Assembly: GCF_012273215.1 (NCBI RefSeq)
Contig: NZ_CP050965.1
Span: 744,001-808,000 of the forward strand
DNA length: 64,000 nucleotides
From: Gemella haemolysans
GTDB lineage: Bacteria > Bacillota > Bacilli > Staphylococcales > Gemellaceae
Direction of reading: 5' to 3'
Shown here: one piece after another, positions 48,759-58,714 of the stretch
Layout of the letters: each line of letters begins with the position of its first letter
How positions within the stretch are numbered: the stretch's first letter is position 1
Notes under the pieces: generated by a model
Database searches by the model: none
The model's input: the letters and a program-made list of their open reading frames with translations, nothing else
What the model was told of the DNA's origin: nothing
Translations under genes and position numbers: made by a program

Positions 48759-49332
48759 CACTTTCTTCTTTCAAATATTGAGAAAATTTCTCTAATGATT
48801 GTTTTCTATGACTAATACTATTTTTTTGTTCAGCACTTAACTCTGCAAAAGTTTTATCTAAAGATGGAACATAGAATATTGGATCATATCCAAAACCATT
48901 CGTACCACGTTTTTCAAAAATAATTTCGCCATGACACTCACCTCTAAAAGTTAATTCTGTTCCATCAGGTTTTACAAGAGCTATAACAGAAACAAATTTA
49001 GCTTTTGATTTTTGTCCATTTAACTCTAAAAGAACTTTTTCTATATTTTTTTCATCAGTTTGTTCTTTAGAATATCTTGCAGAATAGACACCGGGTCTCC
49101 CATCAAGTAAGTCAACGCTTAATCCACTGTCATCAGAAATAGCTGTTTTACCAGAGTATTTACTTATTGTTCGAGCTTTTATTAATGCATTCTCTTCAAA
49201 TGTAGAACCATCTTCTACAATTTCTTCTGTATAATTAATATCCTTAAGAGTTAAGATATTATAATCTTCTAGAATACTTTTAATTTCTTCTACTTTGTGA
49301 GCATTATTAGATGCTAAAATTAATTCTTTCAT
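48748..49332 (-). CDS. rdgB: XTP/dITP diphosphatase (RdgB/HAM1)
   Basis: Hydrolyses deaminated purine NTPs (XTP, dITP) to keep them out of DNA. Motifs: LILASNNAHKVEEI, DDSGLSVDLLDGRPGVYSARY, GFGYDPIFYVP and SHRKQSL. 194 residues. It follows murI by 9 bases, the same neighbour pair as in Bacillus (racE-ysnA). Confidence 0.95.
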   Translation of the reverse strand: MKELILASNNAHKVEEIKSILEDYNILTLKDINYTEEIVEDGSTFEENALIKARTISKYSGKTAISDDSGLSVDLLDGRPGVYSARYSKEQTDEKNIEKVLLELNGQKSKAKFVSVIALVKPDGTELTFRGECHGEIIFEKRGTNGFGYDPIFYVPSLDKTFAELSAEQKNSISHRKQSLEKFSQYLKEESDEN

Positions 49333-49341
49333 TATTTTCTC

Positions 49342-50136
49342 CTATAAATCTACTACTTCTGCAATGATTTCTTTATTCAACCATTTAGAAGCTATATTAT
49401 TAAAATTTTCACTGGCTTCAGATATGTAAAACTCATGATCTTTTTTATTAAATCTCTTCTGATGTAACTTTGCATATCCTAATACGGAGCTAACTTCTCG
49501 TGCAGCTTCTCGTCCTGAAGAAATAACCTTAATATTATTACCATAATATTCTTCTATATCTTTTTTCAAAATTGGATAATGCGTACAACCTAAAACAACT
49601 GTATCTACACCTAAGTTGCGTGTATTCTCTAAAGTTTCATGTATAATTTTCTTTGTTGCATCTTTATCAACGTTACCTTCTGATTCAATAAAAGGTACAA
49701 AAGCAGGACAAGCTTTATCAACGACTTGAATATCAGAATTAATATTCTCAATTTCGATATCATAAACTTTTGATTTTGCAGTAAATTTAGTACCTAAAAC
49801 AAGAACCTTATTATTCTCAGTAGCCTGAATTGCACGTCTTGCACCAGGTTGTACTACTCCTATTATCGGTATGTCATATTTATCTTGAAGATAATTAAGT
49901 GCAGCTGCCGTTGCCGTATTACACGCTAGTACAACCATTTTAACACCTTTGTCAATTAAATATTTCACCGCTCTATCGGTATATTTAATTATCTCTTCTC
50001 TAGTTTTATCTCCGTAAGGGCAATTTTTCACATCACCGAAATAATAAATAGTTTCATTAGGAAGTTGTCTCATTATTTCTCGAGCAACCGTTAATCCTCC
50101 CACTCCACTATCGAATACTCCTATTGCATTATTCAT
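49342..50136 (-). CDS. murI: Glutamate racemase
   Basis: Makes D-glutamate for peptidoglycan. Both catalytic cysteines are seen in VLACNTATAAA and LGCTHYPIL, and the N-terminal AIGVFDSGVGGLTV is canonical. 264 residues. GAGG precedes the ATG; 13 bases after recO. Confidence 0.96.
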   Translation of the reverse strand: MNNAIGVFDSGVGGLTVAREIMRQLPNETIYYFGDVKNCPYGDKTREEIIKYTDRAVKYLIDKGVKMVVLACNTATAAALNYLQDKYDIPIIGVVQPGARRAIQATENNKVLVLGTKFTAKSKVYDIEIENINSDIQVVDKACPAFVPFIESEGNVDKDATKKIIHETLENTRNLGVDTVVLGCTHYPILKKDIEEYYGNNIKVISSGREAAREVSSVLGYAKLHQKRFNKKDHEFYISEASENFNNIASKWLNKEIIAEVVDL

Positions 50137-50149
50137 ACATAGCCTCTTT

Positions 50150-50881
50150 CTATTTAGAACCTAATATTTCTTCAAGTTCTAGTATTTTTTTATATGATTT
50201 CGTTTCAACTCCAATAAATTCTTTAAATAACATATTAAAAAATGAAAAGAGTCTAATTAAATCTTTATTTTCAATTTCTAAACTTTCCAAAAAATCGATA
50301 TTTTTAATTGATAGATAGTATGTAAGTTTTACGAGGTGATCATTCAATCCATAGACACTGTAGTCCGTATTATACTTATCAACAAAACTATTCTTCTGAA
50401 AACTATAACCTACATAATCATAATCAGTTTTTTGATATTTAAACATAAAACCTTGCTCTTTTAATATTTTCGCTAAAAAATAGCTTACAACTAACTTTTC
50501 GGAAACATTACTTTCAATATTATTTAAACAAAGTTTTAGTAGCTTATAAATATTAAAGGAGTTATCATTAACCAAATATGTGTATTCCAACATATTTGAA
50601 ACATAACTATTTTTAATAACATCATAAACTATATTGGTATATGTATTTTCAATTTCCAAATTTGTAATTTTATTCATACCATTTGTAGGAAAATAGTTAA
50701 TACTCACTTCGTATGGTGTACTAACCTTAATTTTCTTTTTGCTTTTATGAACATTCTCATAAAAAAAACTTTCTACATTTCCCTGTTCTGTTAAAACCTG
50801 TAAAATTTCATGATAATCTTTATAACGTATTTTTTTTATTATAATCCCCGTTATATAATTTCTATTAGTCAAAGATATCAT
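50150..50881 (-). CDS. recO: DNA repair protein RecO (divergent)
   Basis: 243 residues. An N-terminal OB fold ([25 protein letters not shown]) is followed by a helical part. Sequence is divergent and the zinc-finger cysteines of many RecO proteins are not seen, but position directly after era is the conserved Firmicute arrangement. RecO loads RecA with RecF/RecR. The start overlaps era by 17 bases; a TTG at codon 4 is an alternative start. Confidence 0.85.
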   Translation of the reverse strand: MISLTNRNYITGIIIKKIRYKDYHEILQVLTEQGNVESFFYENVHKSKKKIKVSTPYEVSINYFPTNGMNKITNLEIENTYTNIVYDVIKNSYVSNMLEYTYLVNDNSFNIYKLLKLCLNNIESNVSEKLVVSYFLAKILKEQGFMFKYQKTDYDYVGYSFQKNSFVDKYNTDYSVYGLNDHLVKLTYYLSIKNIDFLESLEIENKDLIRLFSFFNMLFKEFIGVETKSYKKILELEEILGSK

Positions 50882-51773
50882 CCCTATAGCCTAAATCTCT
50901 AATTTGATTTGGTTTTGATCTCCAATTATCAATAACTTTTACCCATAATTCTAGGAATATCTTTTCGCCAAGAAGAACCTCAATATCTTTTCTTGCTCTA
51001 GAACCAATTTCTTTTATCATTTTACCTTGTTTACCGATAATCATACCTTTTTGAGATTTTCTCTCAACAACGATAGTCGCAATAATATTTTTTTTCTTAC
51101 CTGGTTGTTTCTCAATTCTATCGATAACAACAGCTATAGAATGTGGTATTTCCTGTTCTGTTAATTGTAAGACTTTTTCCCTAATAAATTCAGAAATTAC
51201 AAAATACTCAGGTGAGTCTGTAATTACATCATCAGGATACATTTTAAAACTTGGTTGCAAGTATTTTTTCGTTGTATTTAGTAGATTATCTACATTTATT
51301 GATTTAAGAGCAGAAATAGGAACTATTTCCACAAAATCATATAAATCTTTATAAAATTCTATGATTTGGATTAATTGTTCCGGTGAAATTAAATCTATTT
51401 TGTTAATTAATAAAAATGTAGGAACTTTTAATTCTTTAACAATATTTATTAAATGTTGATCTCCAGGTCCAAACTTTTCACTCGCATTTATAATTAAATA
51501 AACTATTTCTGACTCTTGAATCGCACTACTCGCAAGTTTCATCATATAATCTCCAAGTCTATGCTTTGGCTTGTGTATTCCAGGAGTATCAATGAACACG
51601 ATTTGTGAATCATTATCAGTATATACACCATTAATAATATTTCTCGTTGTTTGTGGTTTATCTGACATGATTGCAATTTTTTGTTGTAATATATTATTTA
51701 ATAACGTAGATTTACCAGCATTAGGACGGCCAATAATTGTGACAAATCCAGTTTTAATTTGTTCTTCAAACAT
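50865..51773 (-). CDS. era: GTPase Era
   Basis: 16S rRNA-binding ribosome assembly GTPase. G1 [10 protein letters not shown]3 [14 protein letters not shown]4 NKID, and the C-terminal KH domain ([19 protein letters not shown]). 302 residues. Follows ybeY after 2 bases. cdd and dgkA, which lie between them in Bacillus, are absent. Confidence 0.97.
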   Translation of the reverse strand: MFEEQIKTGFVTIIGRPNAGKSTLLNNILQQKIAIMSDKPQTTRNIINGVYTDNDSQIVFIDTPGIHKPKHRLGDYMMKLASSAIQESEIVYLIINASEKFGPGDQHLINIVKELKVPTFLLINKIDLISPEQLIQIIEFYKDLYDFVEIVPISALKSINVDNLLNTTKKYLQPSFKMYPDDVITDSPEYFVISEFIREKVLQLTEQEIPHSIAVVIDRIEKQPGKKKNIIATIVVERKSQKGMIIGKQGKMIKEIGSRARKDIEVLLGEKIFLELWVKVIDNWRSKPNQIRDLGYRDDIFD

Positions 51774-51775
51774 GC

Positions 51776-52249
51776 TTATCTCCTTAAACCAAATTTTTCT
51801 AAAATTTCATCTTGTTTTCCAAACATTTCTTTTTCATCTTCTTCATTCATGTGATCATAACCAAGTAGATGTAAAAAACCATGTACTGCTAAGAAACCAA
51901 TTTCTCTATCGAAACTATGTTCATATTCTTTTGCTTGTTCATGAGCAATATCTACACAGATAATAACATCTCCAATAGAATTAATTTCATCTTCAAGTCC
52001 AATAATATCAATTTCATCTTCTACTTCATCATTTAATGCAAAAGAAATAACATCAGTTGGAACATCTTTACCTCTATAATCACGGTTAATTTCTTGAATT
52101 TCTTCCTTACTAACAAAAGATAATGACATCTCAGTAATCTCAGTATCAACATTTTCATACTCCGCAGCACATTCTAACAATTTTAATAACATATCTTTAG
52201 TGCTATCTTCTACTAAGTTATTATCATCTATAATATCAACAAATGTCAT
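51776..52249 (-). CDS. ybeY: Endoribonuclease YbeY
   Basis: Zinc ribonuclease for 16S rRNA 3'-end maturation and quality control. The metal motif [11 protein letters not shown] is exact. 157 residues. AAAGGAG precedes the ATG. It is the first gene of ybeY-era-recO-murI-rdgB-fer-ftsK. Confidence 0.96.
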   Translation of the reverse strand: MTFVDIIDDNNLVEDSTKDMLLKLLECAAEYENVDTEITEMSLSFVSKEEIQEINRDYRGKDVPTDVISFALNDEVEDEIDIIGLEDEINSIGDVIICVDIAHEQAKEYEHSFDREIGFLAVHGFLHLLGYDHMNEEDEKEMFGKQDEILEKFGLRR

Positions 52250-52263
52250 GTTGTTCTCCTTTT

Positions 52264-52292
52264 ATATTATTAATACGCAGGGAGTAAATCAA
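52264..52292 (-). promoter_or_regulatory. Promoter of the ybeY-ftsK operon, partly inside repeat copy C
   Basis: On the minus strand TTGATT (plus 52287-52292), 17-base spacer, TAATAT (plus 52264-52269). The -35 element lies in the arm of the repeat's hairpin. Confidence 0.55.
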
Positions 52293-52388
52293 AATCAAGA
52301 TTTTGAAGAATTCGATTTTGTCGATTACTCCCATAATATTTACTAGATATCTAAAAAGCTTTTATAAAAAATTTAGATATAAATAAAC
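52280..52388 (-). repeat. Two-hairpin intergenic repeat, copy C
   Basis: On the minus strand: GTTTATTTATATCTAAA ... TTTAGATATCTAGTAAA, then GGGAGTAATCGACAAAATCG ... GATTTACTCCC. Same order and arms as copy A (17528), but with no T-run after hairpin 2, so it is probably not a terminator. It fills most of the 191-base gap between trmL and ybeY. Confidence 0.7.
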
Positions 52389-52440
52389 CTCTATTCTTAT
52401 TAATTCTCTTTAATTTAGGATTTAATAAATTATAATCATA

Positions 52441-52914
52441 TTATTGTAATTTATTAAAACTTTGTTGTCTCAGAGCTTCATAAATTATTAATGCCGCTGT
52501 ATTAGATAAATTCAATGAACGTACATTTTCACTCATAGGTATACGTAATGCTTGTTCACTATATTTTTCTCGGAATTCTTTAGGCAATCCTTTAGTTTCT
52601 CTTCCAAAGATAAAATATATATCTTCATTTTCTTCATTAGAGAAATCAAAATCACAATAATTCTTTGAACCAAATTTAGTAATAAGATAATAATGCTTAT
52701 CATTAGTCGCTTCAAGAAATTCATCAAAACTATCCCAAACAACTAAATCTAAATGTTCCCAGTAATCTAAACCTGCACGTTTAACATGTTTATCATCAAT
52801 AGAAAAACCTAAAGGTCTAATTAAATGTAATCTTGTATTAGTACCAACACATGTTCGTGCTATATTACCTGTATTAGCTGGTATCTCTGGTTGAAATAAA
52901 ACTATATTATTCAT
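52441..52914 (-). CDS. trmL: tRNA (cytidine/uridine-34 2'-O)-methyltransferase TrmL
   Basis: SPOUT (knotted) methyltransferase for the wobble base of tRNA-Leu. IVLFQPEIPANTGNIARTC, FIFGRETKGLP and MSENVRSLNLSNTAAL are the SPOUT motifs. 157 residues. It follows ffh by 6 bases, so it may be the last gene of ylxM-ffh-trmL. Confidence 0.94.
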   Translation of the reverse strand: MNNIVLFQPEIPANTGNIARTCVGTNTRLHLIRPLGFSIDDKHVKRAGLDYWEHLDLVVWDSFDEFLEATNDKHYYLITKFGSKNYCDFDFSNEENEDIYFIFGRETKGLPKEFREKYSEQALRIPMSENVRSLNLSNTAALIIYEALRQQSFNKLQ

Positions 52915-52920
52915 AATTTA

Positions 52921-54273
52921 TTAAAATGGAAGTTTGCCACCAAACATTCTTCCTAGACCCTTTCTCTTAGATTTATCATTCATAAGTCCACCAAACTGTT
53001 TCATCATTTTTCTCATTTCTTCGAATTGCTTAATTAACTTATGAACCTCATTAATTGGTCTACCACTACCTTGTGCAATTCGTTTTCTACGTGGTACATT
53101 AATGATATCTGGATTTTGCCTTTCTTCAATAGTCATAGATTTGATGATAGCTTCAATATAAACAAACTGCTTTTCATCAACTGCATCTAAATTCATATTT
53201 TTAAGTTTACCCATACCAGGAATCATTCCTAGAATATCTTTTAAGCTACCAAGTTTTTTCACTTGTTCAAGTTGAGTTAAAAAGTCTTCGAAGGTGAAAC
53301 TTTGATTAAGGATTTTTTCCTGCATTTTTTTGGCTTCATCTTCATCAATAGAAGCTTGAGCTTTTTCGATTAAAGTAAGGACATCACCCATACCTAAAAT
53401 ACGAGAAGCCATACGTTCTGGATGGAATATTTCTAGGTCATTCATTTTCTCACCCATACCAACTAACTTAATCGGCTTACCAGTGATAGATTTAATAGAT
53501 AAGGCTGCCCCACCACGTGTATCTCCATCAAGTTTCGTTAGTACTAATCCAGTGATATCTAGTTGTTCATCAAATGAACTTGCAATATTAACAGCTTCTT
53601 GTCCAATCATTGCATCTATTACAAGTAAGATTTCATCTGGAGTTGTTGCCGCTTTAATATCTTTTAATTCATCCATTAGTAATTCATCAATATGAAGACG
53701 CCCAGCAGTATCGATAATTACATAGTTAAAGTAATTTTCTTTAGCGAATGCTAATCCATCTTTAACAATATCTACAGGATCTTTATCAACATAGAAAACT
53801 TCAATATCAAGTTGTTTTCCTAAAGTTTTCAATTGTTGAACCGCTGCTGGTCTATAAACGTCAGCTGCAATAAGAAGGGGTTTTTTCTTCATAGTTTTTT
53901 TAACTTTAAGAGCTAACTTACCTGCTGTAGTTGTTTTCCCAGCCCCTTGAAGACCAACCATCATTACTGTTGTAATCTTACCACCTTGGTTTAATTCAAC
54001 GTTAGAACCACCAAGTAATTCAACAAGTTCTTCATTTACTATTTTTACAATTTGTTGAGCAGGAGTTAATGATTTCATAACTTCAGTTCCTACTGCTCTT
54101 TCACTAATCTTCTTAACAAATTCTTTTACTACTTTAAAGTTAACATCGGCTTCTAGTAATGCCAACCTAACTTCTCTCATCATTTCTTTAACATCAGCTT
54201 CAGAAACTTTTCCTTTTCCTGTAAGCTTCGCTATTGTATTTTGTAATCTTTGCGATAGATTTTCAAATGCCAT
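52921..54273 (-). CDS. ffh: Signal recognition particle GTPase Ffh
   Basis: Targets nascent membrane proteins with 4.5S RNA and FtsY. NG domain with GLQGAGKTTTAGKLA, DTAGRLHID and TKLDGDTRGGAALS, then the Met-rich M domain. 450 residues. AGGAG precedes the ATG. ylxM lies 11 bases upstream as usual; ftsY is not adjacent. Confidence 0.97.
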   Translation of the reverse strand: MAFENLSQRLQNTIAKLTGKGKVSEADVKEMMREVRLALLEADVNFKVVKEFVKKISERAVGTEVMKSLTPAQQIVKIVNEELVELLGGSNVELNQGGKITTVMMVGLQGAGKTTTAGKLALKVKKTMKKKPLLIAADVYRPAAVQQLKTLGKQLDIEVFYVDKDPVDIVKDGLAFAKENYFNYVIIDTAGRLHIDELLMDELKDIKAATTPDEILLVIDAMIGQEAVNIASSFDEQLDITGLVLTKLDGDTRGGAALSIKSITGKPIKLVGMGEKMNDLEIFHPERMASRILGMGDVLTLIEKAQASIDEDEAKKMQEKILNQSFTFEDFLTQLEQVKKLGSLKDILGMIPGMGKLKNMNLDAVDEKQFVYIEAIIKSMTIEERQNPDIINVPRRKRIAQGSGRPINEVHKLIKQFEEMRKMMKQFGGLMNDKSKRKGLGRMFGGKLPF

Positions 54274-54284
54274 AAAAGATTCTC

Positions 54285-54608
54285 CTAGTTTTCTAATTTT
54301 ATCAATTCATCAACATATGTCAGTACTTCTGTATCATTTGTTGATTTTTTTATTTCATTTAGTAAAAACAATCTTTGATTGTTTAGTTTTATTAAATTTA
54401 ACTTCTCCTCAAACTGTTCTAACTCTAACACTGTTCTTTTAATATTATTTGAAACAGCTTGTTTTGAAATATTGTAATTTTCCGATATCTCTGTTAATGA
54501 TAAATCATTAAAATAATAATCATTTAAATATTGTTTTTGTTTATCACTAAGTAATTCAGAGTAAAAATCATAGAGTTGTGAAATTTTTATAACTTGTTCT
54601 ATTTCCAC
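54285..54608 (-). CDS. ylxM: YlxM, SRP-associated helix-turn-helix protein
   Basis: 107 residues of the UPF0122 family: a sigma-70 region 4-like helix-turn-helix (LSLTEISENYNISKQAVSNN) and a helical tail. YlxM is linked to Ffh and SRP RNA in streptococci. Start GTG 54608 with GGAGG in front. Confidence 0.9.
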   Translation of the reverse strand: MEIEQVIKISQLYDFYSELLSDKQKQYLNDYYFNDLSLTEISENYNISKQAVSNNIKRTVLELEQFEEKLNLIKLNNQRLFLLNEIKKSTNDTEVLTYVDELIKLEN

Positions 54609-54648
54609 AATCTTCCTCCAGTCATAAAATATAAATCTACATCCTTAT

Positions 54649-54678
54649 ATTATACGATAAAATCGCTATTTTTTCAAA
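54649..54678 (-). promoter_or_regulatory. Promoter of ylxM-ffh-trmL
   Basis: Minus strand TTGAAA (plus 54673-54678), 18-base spacer, TATAAT (plus 54649-54654). Confidence 0.65.
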
Positions 54679-54705
54679 TTTTTATCGTATTTCTAAACAA
54701 ATAAA

Positions 54706-54739
54706 ATCAACTTGTAAAGCAATTTCTACAAGCTGATTA
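54706..54739 (-). terminator. Terminator of priA
   Basis: Minus strand AATCAGCTTGTA / TACAAGTTGATT (one G-T pair) followed by TTTATTTG. Confidence 0.7.
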
Positions 54740-54771
54740 ATTGAATCTATTAAATTAATTTTTACATGAAA

Positions 54772-57135
54772 TCACATAAAATCTAAAGCTGAATTATCTA
54801 TTGTTATAGTTATCTTCTCTTTTGAAAAACTTTCTGCAAAATAATCATTTATATACTTCAAAAGCGGATGTAATTTACTATATTCCTCATCATTATACCT
54901 TATTGCCAAATTATACTTGAACTCATTATTAATCTTATAGAATAAGCTTTTATTCGGACCAAGAATAGAAATACCACTAAGTTTTTTACTTATAAAGTTA
55001 TAAATCATCTTTGCAACCTGTTCTGTTTTCACTTCATCATAACCTTTTATCGTAATAAATGAAATTTTACAGAACGGCGGATAGTCAATGAGTTTACGGC
55101 GATTTAATTCGTACTTATAAAATCTCTCGTAACTATGATCAATTGCATAATCCAATATATTGCTCGCTATATTTGTTTGAAACACAACTTCGCCTTCTTT
55201 TTCGCTTCTTCCAGCTCTTCCTGCTGTTTGAACTAATAACTGAAATAGCTTCTCATTCGCTTTAAAACTCGGTATAGCTATCATACTGTCAATTGATAGT
55301 ACTCCAACTAAAGTAATATTGGGGAAATCCAGACCTTTTGATATCATTTGAGTCCCTAAAAGTATATCTGATTTATGTTTTTTAAAATCAGTTAATAGCT
55401 TCTCATATGCACCTTTTCGACTAGTCGTATCTGAATCCATCCTTGTTATTCTTACATCTGATATATGTTGAATCAAATATTCCTCTACCTTTTGAATTCC
55501 ATAGTTACCTGAAACTAACTCTGGATGTTCGCAACATTTTTTTATATTTGAAATTTTTTTATGATATCCACAAAAATGACAACGTAACGAATTATCGTGT
55601 TTATGATAATTTAAACTTATATCGCAGTTCTCACATTTATATAAATGACCACAGGTAAAACAACGAATAAAATTAGTATATCCTCTTTTATTCATCAATA
55701 ATAATACCTGTTCTTTTTTGTCAATTTTTTCCTTAATCTTAACAAGTAATTCATCAGCTATTACTTTTTCTTTATCTTCTGTATGAACAATATTAATTTT
55801 TGGTAAATTATTATTAAATCTATGCGTTAAAGTTAATAAATTATTAGGATTATTCTTTTCAAAATTATAATATAAATCAACAGATGGCGTTGCACTGGCA
55901 TACACTACAGTACATTTATTATAAATACCACGCTTTTTTGCGATATCTTTAGCATCATATCTTGGAGATTCAGTTTGTTTATAACTATTTTCATGTTCTT
56001 CATCAATAATTATAATACCTAGATTTTCAAATGGGGCAAAAATAGCAGATCTAGTTCCAAGACAAATTTTAACCTTACCGTCTTTAATCTTTTTCCATTC
56101 GTTATATTTCTCTTTAGTATTCAATCTAGAATGAATTACAGCAATGTTTTCATTAAAAATTTTCTTGAATTTTTTCTCTATTTGTGGTGTTAAAATTATT
56201 TCTGGAACAAGAACAATAGCATCTTTTCCATTTCTCAAACTTTCTTCAACTAATTTAATATATATTTCAGTTTTCCCAGATCCTGTAACACCATGGAGAA
56301 GATATTCATTGAATTTATTAGTATTATAATTTTTTGCAATACTATCATAGATTTCTCGTTGATATTTACTTAGTTCTGTTTCATTTTGTAAAATAGTCGT
56401 GTTAATCTCAGGAATTACTTCTTCTTCAATAATACGGATAACATTTTGTTCTAATAATTTTTTCGTTACTGTAGGTCCAATATTTAATATTTCTTTAACA
56501 TCCGATTTCTTTATCTTCTCATTCTTACTAAGGTAATCAACAATTATCTGTTGTTTCTTTGTTAGTTTAACATTACTAATATCACCTAGAATATAGAATT
56601 CTTCCGTAATATTATTATTTATTTCTTTAACTTTACTTATAAGTTTTATGGCTTTTAGCGAGATTAAATATCCAATTTGTTCGATTGAAAAAATTTTTTC
56701 AAACTTTTTCTTTTCAACTAAGTAGTTCTTATCAAAGTACTTAGCATAATCAAATAGTAAAGTTTTGTTCGCATCTATCAACTCGTAATACTCGACATAT
56801 TTATTTTTTAATGTCGTCGGAATTAGCGTTTCTATAGCTTGAATTCTAGTGCAAAAAAGTTCATCTGCCATAACTTTAGATAAAAGAAGCATTTCTTTAG
56901 TTAAAATTGGAAAGTCATCTTTTAATTTTTTTATACTTTTAAAGTTATCTCTATCGTATCCCCTGTTATATTTTTCACTAACATTAACAACATATCCTTG
57001 AACTACACGAGTGCCAAAAGGAACTTCCACTCTATAACCTACAAGATCATGTTCCTTAATTTCATCAGGAATTAAATAGTAAAAACTCTGATCGACACTA
57101 TGATTATTTACATCGACAATAACTTCAGCATACAT
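54772..57135 (-). CDS. priA: Primosomal helicase PriA
   Basis: Restarts stalled forks and loads the replicative helicase. 787 residues: N-terminal 3'-DNA-binding domain, Walker A GVTGSGKTEIY (about 280), DEEHE where most members have DEEHD, and a zinc-binding module (CFTCGHLYKCENC ... CHFCGYH ... CCEHPE), then SF2 motifs (QMISKGLDFPNITLV, QTAGRAGR). In most Firmicutes priA lies just before def-fmt; here coaBC-priA is separated from fmt by 42 kb and lies on the other strand. Confidence 0.95.
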   Translation of the reverse strand: MYAEVIVDVNNHSVDQSFYYLIPDEIKEHDLVGYRVEVPFGTRVVQGYVVNVSEKYNRGYDRDNFKSIKKLKDDFPILTKEMLLLSKVMADELFCTRIQAIETLIPTTLKNKYVEYYELIDANKTLLFDYAKYFDKNYLVEKKKFEKIFSIEQIGYLISLKAIKLISKVKEINNNITEEFYILGDISNVKLTKKQQIIVDYLSKNEKIKKSDVKEILNIGPTVTKKLLEQNVIRIIEEEVIPEINTTILQNETELSKYQREIYDSIAKNYNTNKFNEYLLHGVTGSGKTEIYIKLVEESLRNGKDAIVLVPEIILTPQIEKKFKKIFNENIAVIHSRLNTKEKYNEWKKIKDGKVKICLGTRSAIFAPFENLGIIIIDEEHENSYKQTESPRYDAKDIAKKRGIYNKCTVVYASATPSVDLYYNFEKNNPNNLLTLTHRFNNNLPKINIVHTEDKEKVIADELLVKIKEKIDKKEQVLLLMNKRGYTNFIRCFTCGHLYKCENCDISLNYHKHDNSLRCHFCGYHKKISNIKKCCEHPELVSGNYGIQKVEEYLIQHISDVRITRMDSDTTSRKGAYEKLLTDFKKHKSDILLGTQMISKGLDFPNITLVGVLSIDSMIAIPSFKANEKLFQLLVQTAGRAGRSEKEGEVVFQTNIASNILDYAIDHSYERFYKYELNRRKLIDYPPFCKISFITIKGYDEVKTEQVAKMIYNFISKKLSGISILGPNKSLFYKINNEFKYNLAIRYNDEEYSKLHPLLKYINDYFAESFSKEKITITIDNSALDFM

Positions 57136-57167
57136 AATCTCACCTCACCTTCTTTAAAGTTTCAAGC

Positions 57168-58343
57168 TTACTTAGTAACAGTATCTACAATTTCTTTAGC
57201 TATGTTTGTCTTACTAGATTTATCAATTTTTGTTATATTATTGAATTTGTCAATAATACACACCTCATTATTATCACTTCCAAAACCGATATCTTTTTGA
57301 GATATATCGTTTGCCACTATATAATCTAAATTTTTCTTAACTATTTTTTCTCTAGCATATGCAAGAAGATCGTTAGTTTCAGCAGCAAATCCTACAACAA
57401 TTTGTTCTTCTGTTTTATTTTCACCAACATATTTCAATATATCTTGAGTTCTCTCAAACTCCATTGTAAGATTTCCATCTTGTTTTTTTACTTTTTTATC
57501 AAAGACAAGTACAGGGGTATAATCAGATACTGCAGCTGCCTTAACTATATAATCGCAATCTTTAAAATTATTTTTTACCGCTTCAAACATATCCTTTGTA
57601 CTAACAACATCTAATACCTTTATACCATTTAAAATAGTATCATTCTTCACACTAGTTACTAAAATTACTTCAGCTCCTCTTTTCTTAAATTCGTTAGCTA
57701 TAGCAATCCCCATTTTTCCAGTAGATGGATTAGTTAGACATCTAAACGGATCTATGAATTCCTTAGTAGGACCAGCAGTTACTAAAACTTTTTTTCCTTT
57801 CAAGTCTAACTCTGTCTCAGAGAAAACAGCTTTTTCAATTTTTTCTACTGTTGGAAATTTTCCTTTCCCGACATCACCGCAAGCCAACAATCCACTATCA
57901 GGCTCAACAAAATTAAAACCTAGTTTCAAAAGCTTGCTTATATTCTCTTTAATAATAGGGTTGTTAAACATAACTGTATTCATTGCAGGAACAATATATA
58001 CTTTTGTTACATCCTGAACAGCTAACATAAGAGAAGTTGCTAAGTCATCAGCAATTCCACACGAAAATTTTGAAATTATATTTGCAGTAGCTGGTGCTAC
58101 AATTATTTTATCTGCCCATTTAGTTAAATCAATATGTTGAATTTCATTTTCATTTAATTCATCGAAAGTATTAGTATACACTCTATTTTTAGTTAATGAT
58201 TGAAAAGGTAGTTCTGTCACAAAGTTCTTTGCATTTTCTGTAAGTATAACCCTAACATCGTTACCTTTCTTCACTAGGGAACTAGATAAATCAATAGATT
58301 TATATGCCGCAATTCCACCAGAAACTATCAGTAAAATATTCAT
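57168..58343 (-). CDS. coaBC: Bifunctional CoaBC (phosphopantothenoylcysteine synthetase/decarboxylase)
   Basis: Two steps of CoA synthesis. The N-terminal FMN decarboxylase (VSGGIAAYKSIDLSSSLVKK, PAMNTVMF) and C-terminal synthetase (VLVTAGPTKEFIDPFRCLTN, KAAAVSDY) are fused as usual in Bacilli. 391 residues. rpoZ/gmk, often before it, are absent; gpsB lies 35 bases upstream. Confidence 0.95.
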   Translation of the reverse strand: MNILLIVSGGIAAYKSIDLSSSLVKKGNDVRVILTENAKNFVTELPFQSLTKNRVYTNTFDELNENEIQHIDLTKWADKIIVAPATANIISKFSCGIADDLATSLMLAVQDVTKVYIVPAMNTVMFNNPIIKENISKLLKLGFNFVEPDSGLLACGDVGKGKFPTVEKIEKAVFSETELDLKGKKVLVTAGPTKEFIDPFRCLTNPSTGKMGIAIANEFKKRGAEVILVTSVKNDTILNGIKVLDVVSTKDMFEAVKNNFKDCDYIVKAAAVSDYTPVLVFDKKVKKQDGNLTMEFERTQDILKYVGENKTEEQIVVGFAAETNDLLAYAREKIVKKNLDYIVANDISQKDIGFGSDNNEVCIIDKFNNITKIDKSSKTNIAKEIVDTVTK

Positions 58344-58378
58344 GATATTCTCCTTATTTAATCTTTTATAATAATATA

Positions 58379-58702
58379 TTAATATAAATCATGATCAGAA
58401 TGATTAGGACCAAAAACAGCTGTTTCAAGTTTAGATAATCTTTTTAATATGTCTAAATTAGTAACCTGTGCTGGTTTATCCTCTCGACTAGCATTTTTTA
58501 TAGCCTCAATTTTAATTTTAAGATTTTGATTTTCAATTTCTAATTCTTTTAAACGAGTAAGTAGTTTATCAAGTTTCATATAGTCTTCAATTATTAAGTC
58601 CAAATAATCATTTACATCTTCTTCACTATAACCCTTTACTCTAGTTTTTTTAAATTCTTTTTCATATATTTCTTTAGCTGTTAAATTTAATTCAATACTC
58701 AT
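58379..58702 (-). CDS. gpsB: Cell division protein GpsB
   Basis: 107 residues, DivIVA-like membrane-binding coiled coil. ELNLTAKEIYEKEFKKTRVKGY and VNDYLDLIIEDY are typical of GpsB, followed by a short linker and a trimer-forming tail. GpsB ties the PASTA kinase to penicillin-binding proteins and is a known target of such kinases in other species. Here it lies between rsmE and coaBC. Confidence 0.92.
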   Translation of the reverse strand: MSIELNLTAKEIYEKEFKKTRVKGYSEEDVNDYLDLIIEDYMKLDKLLTRLKELEIENQNLKIKIEAIKNASREDKPAQVTNLDILKRLSKLETAVFGPNHSDHDLY

Positions 58703-58714
58703 AGTTAAACTCCT

